DNA of 15,410 nt from the NCBI GenBank assembly GCA_018901625.1, contig JAHIEM010000126.1, positions 1 through 15,410 on the forward strand, in the 5' to 3' direction. Every line of letters starts with the position of its first letter. The first letter of the stretch is position 1. Positions 1-5,970 of this stretch are shown here, in pieces. The position numbers and the translations under genes were made by a program. The notes below the pieces were generated by a model. The model did not search any database. It saw nothing but the letters and a program-made list of their open reading frames with translations, and was not told the DNA's origin. The DNA comes from Nanobdellota archaeon (GTDB lineage Archaea; Nanobdellota; Nanobdellia; Pacearchaeales; GW2011-AR1).

Positions 1-2
1 AG

Positions 3-570
3 GTGAAGGAGGCGTTTGATAAAACAGGAGAGATTCCTAAGATAGGAAATGACATTGGTCGTCCTCGGAAACCATTTGAAGAATGGGAGATTATTCTTGT
101 AAAGAAAGCTTTTGAAAAATACAGAGTGTCAGCAGACACTCTGGAGAGATGCATAGACAGGGACTCTAAAGAGCATCTAGGACATAATAGAATCCATCAA
201 ATTTTGGTTTATCTTGGCTATGCCAAGAAAAAGGATATCCGAGATATCCGAAAGAAGAAATGGATTCGTTATGAGGGAAGGCACAGCCTAACTGCCGTGC
301 ATATTGATTGGCATTATTACCGACGGAGAATCAAGATTCAAAGAGTATCTGAAATCAAAGGGAATTAAGCAGATACTTTGTAGGATTAAGCATCCACAGA
401 GCAATGGCAAAATGTAGAAATGGTTTGATTGTTATGACAGAAATAGGGAAGCATTTAAAACCAAAGAAGAATTTATGTTTTGGAATAATGAGGTTAAGCC
501 GCACAGAGCTTTAAGGTTTGATGAACTTGAAACACCATCGCAGGCATTCATAAGGAAAATGAGGAAATGA
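3..570 (+). pseudogene. DDE/rve-type transposase remnant (decayed IS)
   Basis: The opening frame from the left edge to 368 encodes an N-terminal region resembling the HTH half of an integrase-type transposase (the GRPRKPFEEWE and HNRIHQILVYLGYAKKK stretches). It runs into the first catalytic-core strand TAVHIDWHYY, whose Asp would be the first of the DDE triad. Near 322 the match moves to another frame: 322-570 reads DGESRFKEYLKSKGI, then the conserved HPQSNGK and WNNEVKPHRALRFDELETP segments, ending in TGA at 568-570. A TAG at 415-417 sits where functional members have Glu in the GK-E-KW motif, so the third catalytic residue is lost. The core between the first Asp and the DGE motif is missing, implying an internal deletion of several tens of residues plus a frameshift. 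The gene is dead. The left end may lie outside the window. The family (IS481-like or a related rve group) is not resolved. Confidence 0.85.
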
Positions 571-611
571 AAAATCCAAAGAGCATATCGTTAGGAAATA
601 TTAACGGGATA

Positions 612-742
612 CTACTCTTTTTTACAGTATCTCCACATTAGCATAGGTATAACATCATCACCTGTTAGCTTTTTAACAAAATCTACTAACTCCAAGAAGG
701 TTCTGCAAAAATAATCTTATGAACATCAGGCCACTCACAGGT
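612..742 (-). pseudogene. possible degraded coding fragment
   Basis: The interval between the transposase remnant and the Fic promoter has no intact gene. On the minus strand, two adjacent frames give protein-like stretches: CEWPDVHKIIFAEP from about 742 down, then, after a one-frame shift near 700-710, TFLELVDFVKKLTGDD continuing to a TAG at 612-614. I do not recognise the protein. The pieces could be the eroded C-terminus of a gene disrupted when the IS arrived, or chance. A short inverted repeat (GATACT at 609-614, AGTATC at 626-631) lies at its end. Confidence 0.25.
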
Positions 743-746
743 TAAT

Positions 747-785
747 TGTAGACATATTTGTAGAAACATTTAAATATGTAGACAC
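747..785 (+). repeat. upstream triple TGTAGACA block
   Basis: Three copies of an 8-nt motif start at 747 (TGTAGACA), 759 (TGTAGAAA) and 777 (TGTAGACA), with spacings of 12 and 18 nt. The motif is a near-palindrome (TGT-N2-ACA). The second and third copies bracket the TATA-like element of the Fic gene, so binding there could repress it. The same three-site block with the same spacings recurs after the gene at 1750-1788. Confidence 0.85.
769..776 (+). promoter_or_regulatory. TATA box of fic
   Basis: TTTAAATA is centred about 25 nt before the ATG at 798, the usual distance for a leaderless archaeal transcript. No Shine-Dalgarno sequence precedes the ATG. Two TGTAGA repeat sites flank it directly. 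Confidence 0.55.
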
Positions 786-797
786 TATTATACTATT

Positions 798-1748
798 ATG
801 TATATTGAAAAGAAAAAGACAAAAAAAGGAATAAAATACTATTTAGCACACTCTTTTAGAGAAGGAAATAAAATTCATAAAATAAGAAAACTTTTAGGGA
901 CTGACTTAAATAAAGGAGTATTAGAAGAAAGAATAAAAAAAGCAGAACAATTAATAAAAGAAGAAATAGAAAAATATCAGATAATCCAAGACCCTCTTGA
1001 AAAAGAGCTGACAAAAGAAGAAATAGCTTTTGTTGAAAGACTTCAAAAAGAGAATAATTTTAAGATTTATCACTTGTCTGAAAAACAGTGGGAGTTATTT
1101 TCTAAAATATTTACTTATAATACTAATGCTATTGAAGGAAGTGAATTAACTAATACTGAAGTTAACCAAATAATTGAAAAAGACAAGTGGCCTAAAGAAA
1201 AATCAAAAGAAGATATTGCAGAAACTTATGGGGTAGATGAAGCAATAAAACTAATAAGGGGAACAAAAGAACACTTATCTTTAGATTTATTAAAAGAAAT
1301 ACATAAAATTGTTTTTAAAAATTCAAAATCTTTTGCAGGAGAGTTCAGGCAAAAAGGACAAGAAGCGGTAGTTATGTCTTCTTCAGGAAAAATTGTTCAT
1401 GAGGGAGCCCCCCAATCAAGAGTAATTGGTTTATTAGATAATTTAGTTAAATGGTATGAAGAACATAAGAGCAAATATCCCCCTTTAGTTTTAGCAGCAG
1501 TTGTCCACAATCAGTTTGAAAATATTCATCCTTTTGCAGATGGAAATGGAAGAATTGGCAGAATTATATTAAATAATATTCTAATAAAGCATAATCTCCC
1601 ACCAATAAATATTGAATTAAGAAATAGATTAGAATATTATAATACTCTTCAGGAATATGAAAAGAGCAAAAACATCAGACCAACAATTGAGTTTTTATTA
1701 AAAGAGTATAGAGCAACTAAAAAAGAGCTCAATAAAAATAAAGCATAA
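798..1748 (+). CDS. fic: Fic family protein (class II, AMP-transferase type)
   Basis: This 316-aa protein carries the full Fic signature HPFADGNGRIGR at 244-255; the His acts as general base and the rest binds nucleotide phosphate. The AGEFR flap lies at 180-184. Fic enzymes usually transfer AMP from ATP to a hydroxyl of a target protein. The TNAIEG sequence at 109-114 fits the inhibitory motif (S/T)xxxE(G/N) placed before the Fic core, which defines class II self-inhibited enzymes, so the protein is probably kept off by its own helix. Residues 1-60 form a Lys-rich domain (KKGIKYYLAHSFREGNK) followed by a coiled coil, as in many archaeal Fic proteins. The tail at 270-310 may hold a small helical or winged-helix domain. 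No antitoxin gene is adjacent. The ATG is fixed by the TATA box. Its A-rich codons, the decayed IS upstream and the flanking repeats suggest acquisition. The target is unknown. Confidence 0.93.
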   Translation: MYIEKKKTKKGIKYYLAHSFREGNKIHKIRKLLGTDLNKGVLEERIKKAEQLIKEEIEKYQIIQDPLEKELTKEEIAFVERLQKENNFKIYHLSEKQWELFSKIFTYNTNAIEGSELTNTEVNQIIEKDKWPKEKSKEDIAETYGVDEAIKLIRGTKEHLSLDLLKEIHKIVFKNSKSFAGEFRQKGQEAVVMSSSGKIVHEGAPQSRVIGLLDNLVKWYEEHKSKYPPLVLAAVVHNQFENIHPFADGNGRIGRIILNNILIKHNLPPINIELRNRLEYYNTLQEYEKSKNIRPTIEFLLKEYRATKKELNKNKA

Positions 1749-1749
1749 A

Positions 1750-1788
1750 TGTAGACACAATTGTAGATTTATTTTTATTTGTAGACAC
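1750..1788 (+). repeat. downstream triple TGTAGACA block
   Basis: Sites start at 1750 (TGTAGACA), 1762 (TGTAGATT) and 1780 (TGTAGACA), again spaced 12 and 18 nt, beginning 2 nt after the Fic stop codon. Each site lies exactly 1003 nt from its upstream partner. The outer sites are identical to the upstream ones, while the middle site and the AT-rich filler have diverged. Confidence 0.85.
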
Positions 1789-1820
1789 AGAAAAAACCTT
1801 AATTTTGCTCAATAATATTA

Positions 1821-1924
1821 TAGCCCTGCGAGGATTCGAACCTCGGTCTCAAGCTTTCTTTCATGGCAAATTCTCTTGAATTTGGACCAAAGGCTTGCAT
1901 CCTTGACCACTGGACGACAGGGCT
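1821..1924 (-). tRNA. trnQ: tRNA-Gln (anticodon TTG) with intron
   Basis: The minus strand folds as a full tRNA. The acceptor stem is AGCCCTG/CAGGGCT with discriminator A. The D stem is GTCC/GGAT, the anticodon stem CAAGC/GCTTG, and the T arm a CGAGG/CCTCG stem around TTCGAAT. The exons total 73 nt. The anticodon loop, once spliced, reads CTTTGGA, matching archaeal tRNA-Gln, with TTG at 1888-1890. The 31-nt intron lies after position 37, the canonical archaeal site. No CCA is encoded. Glutamine is assigned from anticodon and loop; exact splice points are inferred from spacing. A TATA box lies just upstream on the minus strand. Confidence 0.93.
1856..1886 (-). other. tRNA intron (bulge-helix-bulge type)
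   Basis: This 31-nt insert lies between positions 37 and 38 of the tRNA. Inside it CAAATTC and GAATTTG form a 7-bp hairpin with an AAGA loop. The exon TGG can pair with intron CCA to form the short central helix expected of the motif cut by archaeal splicing endonuclease. The bulges are not the ideal 3+3, so this may be a relaxed motif. Confidence 0.7.
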
Positions 1925-1946
1925 ATGAAACTTAGAATTATGCTGG

Positions 1947-1954
1947 TTTTATAA
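1947..1954 (-). promoter_or_regulatory. TATA box of tRNA-Gln
   Basis: On the minus strand TTATAAAA lies 23-30 nt before the first tRNA base, the expected position for an archaeal tRNA promoter that starts at or close to the mature 5' end. Confidence 0.65.
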
Positions 1955-1973
1955 GGGTTTCTAATGCTTGTGT

Positions 1974-2038
1974 CAGAAATTTTCACTGATGTTCAAATTT
2001 CTGAACACCCCAAAAATGCGAATTTAGTGAGCATTTTT
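1974..2038 (-). terminator. tandem hairpins after bud32
   Basis: Two stem-loops follow or overlap the end of bud32. The first has arms 2012-2019 and 2031-2038 (AAAAATGC/GCATTTTT, 8 bp) and includes the stop codon in its loop. The second has arms 1974-1982 and 1995-2003 (CAGAAATTT/AAATTTCTG, 9 bp, 12-nt loop). On the minus strand the first ends in a T5 run, consistent with a termination or mRNA 3'-end signal before the tRNA gene. Confidence 0.45.
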
Positions 2039-2794
2039 GCGGTATCTTCCTCTTGCCTCGACTTTTTTAAGTTGTTCAAGAACTTTCTCTGAATCTGGCC
2101 ATTTATAATAATCTAGAAATGCTTTGAATAGTCTTTCGTGGTTTTGAAAATGCTTTGCTTCTAGTGCTTGTTTGATAAGATGCAAGTCAACTGCCTTGTC
2201 TTCTATTCTCTTGCTTATGAAACCCAGACCAAAATCAATTAGATAGACTTTGTCTTGTGAGCTCGGCTCGGGATTTTTTAATTTTGCCTCTCTGTGAACT
2301 GCGCCTGCTCGTTCACTTTGAGTGATTTTAATATTATTTGTTAATTCTAAATCCTTTTCTGATTGTTTAGATTGATTATCTATTAAATTAAGGGGTTTTT
2401 TATCAGATAATTTTGAATTTTTAACTAGAATTAGATTGCTTGTTGTTAAATCTCCGTGGATTATGTCTGAGTCATGGAGTTTTGCAACCTGCCCCCCCAC
2501 TTGTTCCATTATGTTGTATTGCTCTTTTTCTGGCTTGCTGCTTAGTGTTTCTGATAATCTCTCTCCATCTAGATACTCTAGTTCAATTGAAAAATTATCC
2601 TGATTAAGAACTTTTGGAGTGTTAATTAAACCTGATGCTTTTTCCAGGAGTTTTGCCTCGCTTTTTGTTCTTGATTTTCTCAGTTTTTCATCAAGTTCTG
2701 TGATTCTATATGATTTCTTTATTCTGTTTTTAAGAACTGTGTTTTTATCAAGAGTTATTTCTGCTTCTGCTCCTCGGGCTATTAATTTTCCCAT
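2024..2794 (-). CDS. bud32: Bud32 / PRPK-type KEOPS kinase-ATPase
   Basis: Bud32 is the small atypical kinase/ATPase subunit of KEOPS, which with Kae1 adds t6A37 to ANN-decoding tRNAs in the cytoplasm. The 256-aa protein opens with IARGAEAEI, the Bud32 version of the glycine loop. It has the catalytic loop HGDLTTSN at 113-120 (Asp115), the metal-binding DFG at 187-189, and the conserved basic tail ending RGRYRKN. The family is usually about 200-230 aa. The extra length is a Lys/Ser/Asn-rich insertion at about 125-182, between HGDLTTSN and the strand before DFG. The ATG at 2794 was chosen because GKLIARGAEAE starts there and because it lies 1 nt after the srp54 stop; an in-frame ATG at 2830 lies inside srp54. 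It is probably co-transcribed with srp54. Kae1 is not fused or adjacent here. Confidence 0.93.
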   Translation of the reverse strand: MGKLIARGAEAEITLDKNTVLKNRIKKSYRITELDEKLRKSRTKSEAKLLEKASGLINTPKVLNQDNFSIELEYLDGERLSETLSSKPEKEQYNIMEQVGGQVAKLHDSDIIHGDLTTSNLILVKNSKLSDKKPLNLIDNQSKQSEKDLELTNNIKITQSERAGAVHREAKLKNPEPSSQDKVYLIDFGLGFISKRIEDKAVDLHLIKQALEAKHFQNHERLFKAFLDYYKWPDSEKVLEQLKKVEARGRYRKNAH

Positions 2795-2795
2795 T

Positions 2796-4166
2796 TTACA
2801 TCCTGATTTTCTTTCCGAATTTTTTGGCAAGTTTCATCATCTGCTTTTCTGAGAAACCCTTGCTCATATCTTCATTAGCTATGCCTGATTTTGCAAACTC
2901 TTTGATTAGCTTGTATTGTTTTAACAAAGCTCGAACATCACTGGCGTTTATTCCTGCGCCTTTTGCAATTCTTCCTATCCTATGGGTTTGTTTTTCAATT
3001 ATTTCAGGGTTTTCTATTTCTTCATGAGTCATTGACTGGATTGCGAATTTGAATTTCTTTAGTTTTTCTTCTTGTGTTCCCAGCATGTCATCAGAGATTT
3101 TTGCATTTCCTAATCCCGGAATAAGGCTTTTTAGTTTTGATAGGGAGCCTAAACCTTCCATTGATTTGAGTTGTTCGTATAAATCCAGCATTGTGAACTT
3201 GCCTTGTTTTAGTCTATCTTGAATGTTTTTTTGTTTTTTCTCATCAACTACAGAGGTAACTCTCTCTAATAATCCCTGTAAGTCTCCCATTCCTAGCATT
3301 CGCGAGATGAATTGCTCTGGAGAAAATGTTTCTATGTCATTAATCTGCTCGCCTGTTGTTATGAAGAACACTGGGGCATTTGTTTCTGAGCAGGCTGTTA
3401 GCGCACCCCCACCCTTTGCAGTTGAATCCATTCTTGTTATTATTACTCCGTTAACTGATAGTGCTTTTTGGAACTCACTTGCCTGTCTTTTAGCTGCCTG
3501 CCCGATATCTGCAGGCATTACTAGGATTATGTAATCTGGCTTGATTTTCCTGCCAATGTTTTTTATTTCCTTGATTAACTCACTATCCAGGGCATCTCTC
3601 CCTGCTGTGTCTATCAGGGCTATATCGTAATCTTTTAGTCTAGACTCAAATTCTTCGTATATCTTGATTGGATTTTTCTCTTTTTTATTTACAAAACTTT
3701 TTAAGTTGTTTCTTTGCCCGAGCTGTTCTAGCTGATCACTTGCGGCTGGGCGATGGACATCTAATCCTAGCATGCATGTTTTGAATCCGCGTTTGCTGTA
3801 ATATGCTGCTAGGCGAGCTGCTAATGTAGTTTTCCCGACACCGAACAGACCGAGAAGCATTATTTTCTGCAATTTTCCTTTTTTCAATTCGAGTTCGTGT
3901 TTTTCTCCGCCTAGAATTGATTTTAGTTCGTCGTGAAGAATTTTGATTATGTGCTCTTTTTTCTCTATGCCTTTAATTCTCTCATCTATTGCAGCTTTTC
4001 TGATTTTTTCTGATATTTCTTTTACAAGAACTACGTTTACATCTGCTTCTATCAGCGCGCGCTGTAAATCTTTTACTATTGAGTCAATTAGCTCCTTATC
4101 AACAAACACAGCTGATGCTATCTTGTCTATTCCTTTTTTTATAGCTTCTCCTAACTTTCCGAACAT
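2796..4166 (-). CDS. srp54: signal recognition particle protein SRP54
   Basis: SRP54 is the GTPase of the signal recognition particle; it binds hydrophobic signal sequences on ribosomes and delivers them to FtsY. The 456-aa protein has the full order: N domain at about 1-90; G domain with P-loop GLFGVGKTT (106-114), DVHRPAASDQLEQLGQ (136-151), DTAGR (186-190), TRMD (244-247) and KGGGALT; then the methionine-containing M domain from about 296 to the end. The M domain includes the RIGRIAKGAGI segment, whose R-I-A-K-G-(A/S)-G core contacts the 7S RNA. Length is normal for the family. Start at 4166 matches the conserved N-domain start (FGKLGEAIKK) and lies about 28 nt after a TATA box. bud32 follows after 1 nt. 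The partner ftsY is about 3 kb away on the same strand; no 7S RNA gene was seen in the window. Confidence 0.98.
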   Translation of the reverse strand: MFGKLGEAIKKGIDKIASAVFVDKELIDSIVKDLQRALIEADVNVVLVKEISEKIRKAAIDERIKGIEKKEHIIKILHDELKSILGGEKHELELKKGKLQKIMLLGLFGVGKTTLAARLAAYYSKRGFKTCMLGLDVHRPAASDQLEQLGQRNNLKSFVNKKEKNPIKIYEEFESRLKDYDIALIDTAGRDALDSELIKEIKNIGRKIKPDYIILVMPADIGQAAKRQASEFQKALSVNGVIITRMDSTAKGGGALTACSETNAPVFFITTGEQINDIETFSPEQFISRMLGMGDLQGLLERVTSVVDEKKQKNIQDRLKQGKFTMLDLYEQLKSMEGLGSLSKLKSLIPGLGNAKISDDMLGTQEEKLKKFKFAIQSMTHEEIENPEIIEKQTHRIGRIAKGAGINASDVRALLKQYKLIKEFAKSGIANEDMSKGFSEKQMMKLAKKFGKKIRM

Positions 4167-4187
4167 GATATTATTAGTTAATTTGGG

Positions 4188-4200
4188 TTTATATTTTTAA
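4188..4200 (-). promoter_or_regulatory. TATA box of srp54-bud32
   Basis: On the minus strand TTAAAAATATAAA is centred about 28 nt before the srp54 ATG, and there is no Shine-Dalgarno site, indicating a leaderless or nearly leaderless mRNA. It lies in the divergent spacer shared with the methyltransferase gene. Confidence 0.6.
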
Positions 4201-4220
4201 GTATGTCCTAGAATTCCTTT

Positions 4221-4242
4221 CCTTAAAATAGGGGTTTTAAGG
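4221..4242. repeat. inverted repeat in the divergent spacer
   Basis: CCTTAAAA (4221-4228) and TTTTAAGG (4235-4242) are perfect inverted arms around TAGGGG. The repeat lies upstream of both divergent TATA boxes and could be an operator or a short RNA hairpin. Confidence 0.5.
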
Positions 4243-4262
4243 GTTATAAAGTTTCGTGCTCT

Positions 4263-4284
4263 TATTTTTAGAGCCCTAAAAATA
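4263..4284. repeat. inverted repeat next to the methyltransferase TATA box
   Basis: TATTTTTAG (4263-4271) and CTAAAAATA (4276-4284) are perfect 9-nt inverted arms separated by AGCC. The right arm ends 6 nt before the TATA box at 4291, close to the region where transcription factor B would bind, so a protein bound here could control the gene. Confidence 0.6.
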
Positions 4285-4290
4285 GAAAGA

Positions 4291-4297
4291 TTTATAA
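4291..4297 (+). promoter_or_regulatory. TATA box of the AbrB-methyltransferase gene
   Basis: TTTATAA is centred 27 nt before the ATG at 4321. There is no Shine-Dalgarno sequence, consistent with a leaderless transcript. Confidence 0.65.
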
Positions 4298-4320
4298 GCC
4301 AAGATTTCCTTAGGTCTCTA

Positions 4321-5253
4321 ATGAAAATACTCAAAGAAAAATCCAGAGAATACAAGGGGAATTCTTACTTCAAGTACAAAGTTAATATACCTGAAGGTGC
4401 TTTAAACAGAGCCAATTTAAAAGAAGGAGATGAACTTCTAGTAACCTCCAAGCCGGGTGAACTTCTGCTTTTTACTAAAAACAAGAAAAAGCAGGAATTT
4501 GATGGGATACGGTCTAAGCTCTATAGGGAATGTTTAAGAGAATTTCCAGATGCTAGACTAGAAGATATAGAAGTTATGAAAAAGTACCTTGCTCCAAAAA
4601 ACGGAGAAAGAATTCTGGAAATAGGCGCAGGCAGTGGACTCTTTTCTAAATTTATCTCTGACTTGCTAGGAGATGACGGAAGATTGATAGTTTCAGATCC
4701 CTCACTCGGACAATTAGAGGAAATTAAAGAACTTGGAAAAAAGAATATTGACTTAATCCAGTTCGTGCAGTTTGGGTCTGAAAAAGTAAATTTAGAAAAG
4801 GAGAAGGTTGATGCTGTTTGGAGTTTCGGAGCTATGCACCACATGTTCAAGAAAAGCAAGTCCTTTGATAATCTTTCCAGAATTCTGAAAAAAGGAGCCA
4901 GAGTTGTGATAGCTGATGTCTTTTCTGGTTCAAATTTAGCAAAACATTTTGATGATAAGGTCGCTAAATTTTGTATAGTCGGGCATGAAGTTGCCTTTTG
5001 GAGCAAGGAATATGCAGATAGCATCTGTTTCCTAGGCGGTTTTACTAAACCGAAATTCTACGACTTAAACATTCAGTGGAAATTTAAGAATAAAGAAGAT
5101 ATTGGCTTTTTCTTGTACAAACTTCACGGAATGACTAAAACAACCCCTGAAAATTGCCTTAAAGGAGCAGAAGAAATTCTTGGGGTTCAGAAGAAAGACG
5201 GATTATATTGTTTAAATTGGCCTATGACTTTGTTCATAACTTACAAAAAATGA
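4321..5253 (+). CDS. AbrB-like domain fused to a SAM-dependent methyltransferase
   Basis: The 310-aa protein has two parts. Residues about 12-52 (YFKYKVNIPEGALNRANLKEGDEL, continuing to LLLF) look like a swapped-hairpin AbrB/SpoVT DNA-binding domain: a short strand, a proline-led helix start, and the typical L-x-x-G-D-E-L turn. Residues about 65-310 are a class I methyltransferase with motif I LEIGAGSG (99-106), an acidic strand end SDPS (Asp126) and the FGAMHHMFKK segment typical of the UbiE/type-11 group. SAM binding is therefore likely; the substrate cannot be told. Such a fusion could be a DNA-binding regulator that senses or modifies a ligand, or the first domain may serve only in dimerisation. 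The start is supported by the TATA box. The stop overlaps the next gene in ATGA, so the two are translationally coupled and probably act in one pathway. Confidence 0.85.
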   Translation: MKILKEKSREYKGNSYFKYKVNIPEGALNRANLKEGDELLVTSKPGELLLFTKNKKKQEFDGIRSKLYRECLREFPDARLEDIEVMKKYLAPKNGERILEIGAGSGLFSKFISDLLGDDGRLIVSDPSLGQLEEIKELGKKNIDLIQFVQFGSEKVNLEKEKVDAVWSFGAMHHMFKKSKSFDNLSRILKKGARVVIADVFSGSNLAKHFDDKVAKFCIVGHEVAFWSKEYADSICFLGGFTKPKFYDLNIQWKFKNKEDIGFFLYKLHGMTKTTPENCLKGAEEILGVQKKDGLYCLNWPMTLFITYKK

Positions 5254-5960
5254 AAGCCTTAATTATTGGAGGAACCAGAGGCTTCGGGAAAGAAGTCGCA
5301 ACCCAGTTTTTAGTTCGAGGTTATGATTTGATTACCATTGGTCGTTCTGCTTCGGGATATAAAACTTATTCCCATTATACTTGCGATGTAGGAAATGTAA
5401 AAGATTTGAGAGATATTCTTAAAAAAATTGCATCGCAAAATAAATCTTTAGATGCTCTTGCTTGTATTGCTGGATTTACAAGAGCAAAACCATCAGCAGA
5501 ACTAACTACTGCTGACTGGGAAGAAACTTTCGCTAAAAATCTACTTTATGTTGGGGTCGCATTTCAAGAATTAAAAGATTTACTAAATGGCTCCCCAAAT
5601 CCAAGAGTATTAACAATCGGCAGCCAATGGTCGTATAAAACTGGTTGCGACGAGTTAGTGCCTTATATTGTTGCGAAACATGCTCTTCTGGCACTAACAA
5701 AAGATTTTGCAGATAGAGAGCCCAAGATAAGAGCAAACCATTATTGCGTTCCAACTATGGACACTCCGCAATACTGGGAAGTTAGAAAATCATTTCAAGA
5801 AATTGCCAAAGAAAAAACAATAACTAACTTCACTCCCCGAGGTTTGGCTAATTCTAAGATTATTGCAAAATCTTTAGTGGATAAATTCGTGAAAACTAAA
5901 ACCTCTGGTTCCACATTTGTTATAACTCCAGATGGAAAGATAAGAAAAATACAAAAATAG
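5250..5960 (+). CDS. short-chain dehydrogenase/reductase (SDR)
   Basis: The 236-aa protein has a Rossmann fold with the glycine-rich cofactor loop GGTRGFGKE (7-15), Asp46-Val47 after strand 3, an AxxAG motif (ACIAG, 71-75) in place of NNAG, and the catalytic Tyr139-x3-Lys143 with Ser125/128 before it. It probably oxidises or reduces a hydroxyl/carbonyl group using NAD(P). Arg32 after the second strand mildly suggests NADP. The substrate is unknown. An ATG 42 nt upstream is in frame, but the ATG at 5250 was chosen because the Rossmann strand KALIIGG follows at once and it overlaps the preceding stop (ATGA). The coupling points to a two-gene unit with the AbrB-methyltransferase. Confidence 0.9.
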   Translation: MKALIIGGTRGFGKEVATQFLVRGYDLITIGRSASGYKTYSHYTCDVGNVKDLRDILKKIASQNKSLDALACIAGFTRAKPSAELTTADWEETFAKNLLYVGVAFQELKDLLNGSPNPRVLTIGSQWSYKTGCDELVPYIVAKHALLALTKDFADREPKIRANHYCVPTMDTPQYWEVRKSFQEIAKEKTITNFTPRGLANSKIIAKSLVDKFVKTKTSGSTFVITPDGKIRKIQK

Positions 5961-5970
5961 GGGGTTTAAG

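Noticed and set aside
747..785. TGTAGACA sites as a CRISPR array
   Set aside because: The units are 8 nt with 12/18-nt spacing and only three per block, far shorter than CRISPR repeats and spacers.
798..1748. Fic gene as the toxin of a two-gene toxin-antitoxin pair
   Set aside because: No FicA-like or other small antitoxin gene is adjacent; the inhibitory motif is within the protein itself (class II).
3223..3534. Plus-strand open frames inside srp54 (also at 2619-2852, 2824-3027 and 3943-4200)
   Set aside because: They lie opposite a well-supported srp54-bud32 coding region, are rich in Ser/Phe/Ile as antisense frames usually are, and match no family.
4521..5024. 167-aa minus-strand open frame opposite the AbrB-methyltransferase
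   Set aside because: The plus strand carries clear methyltransferase motifs; this is an antisense shadow.
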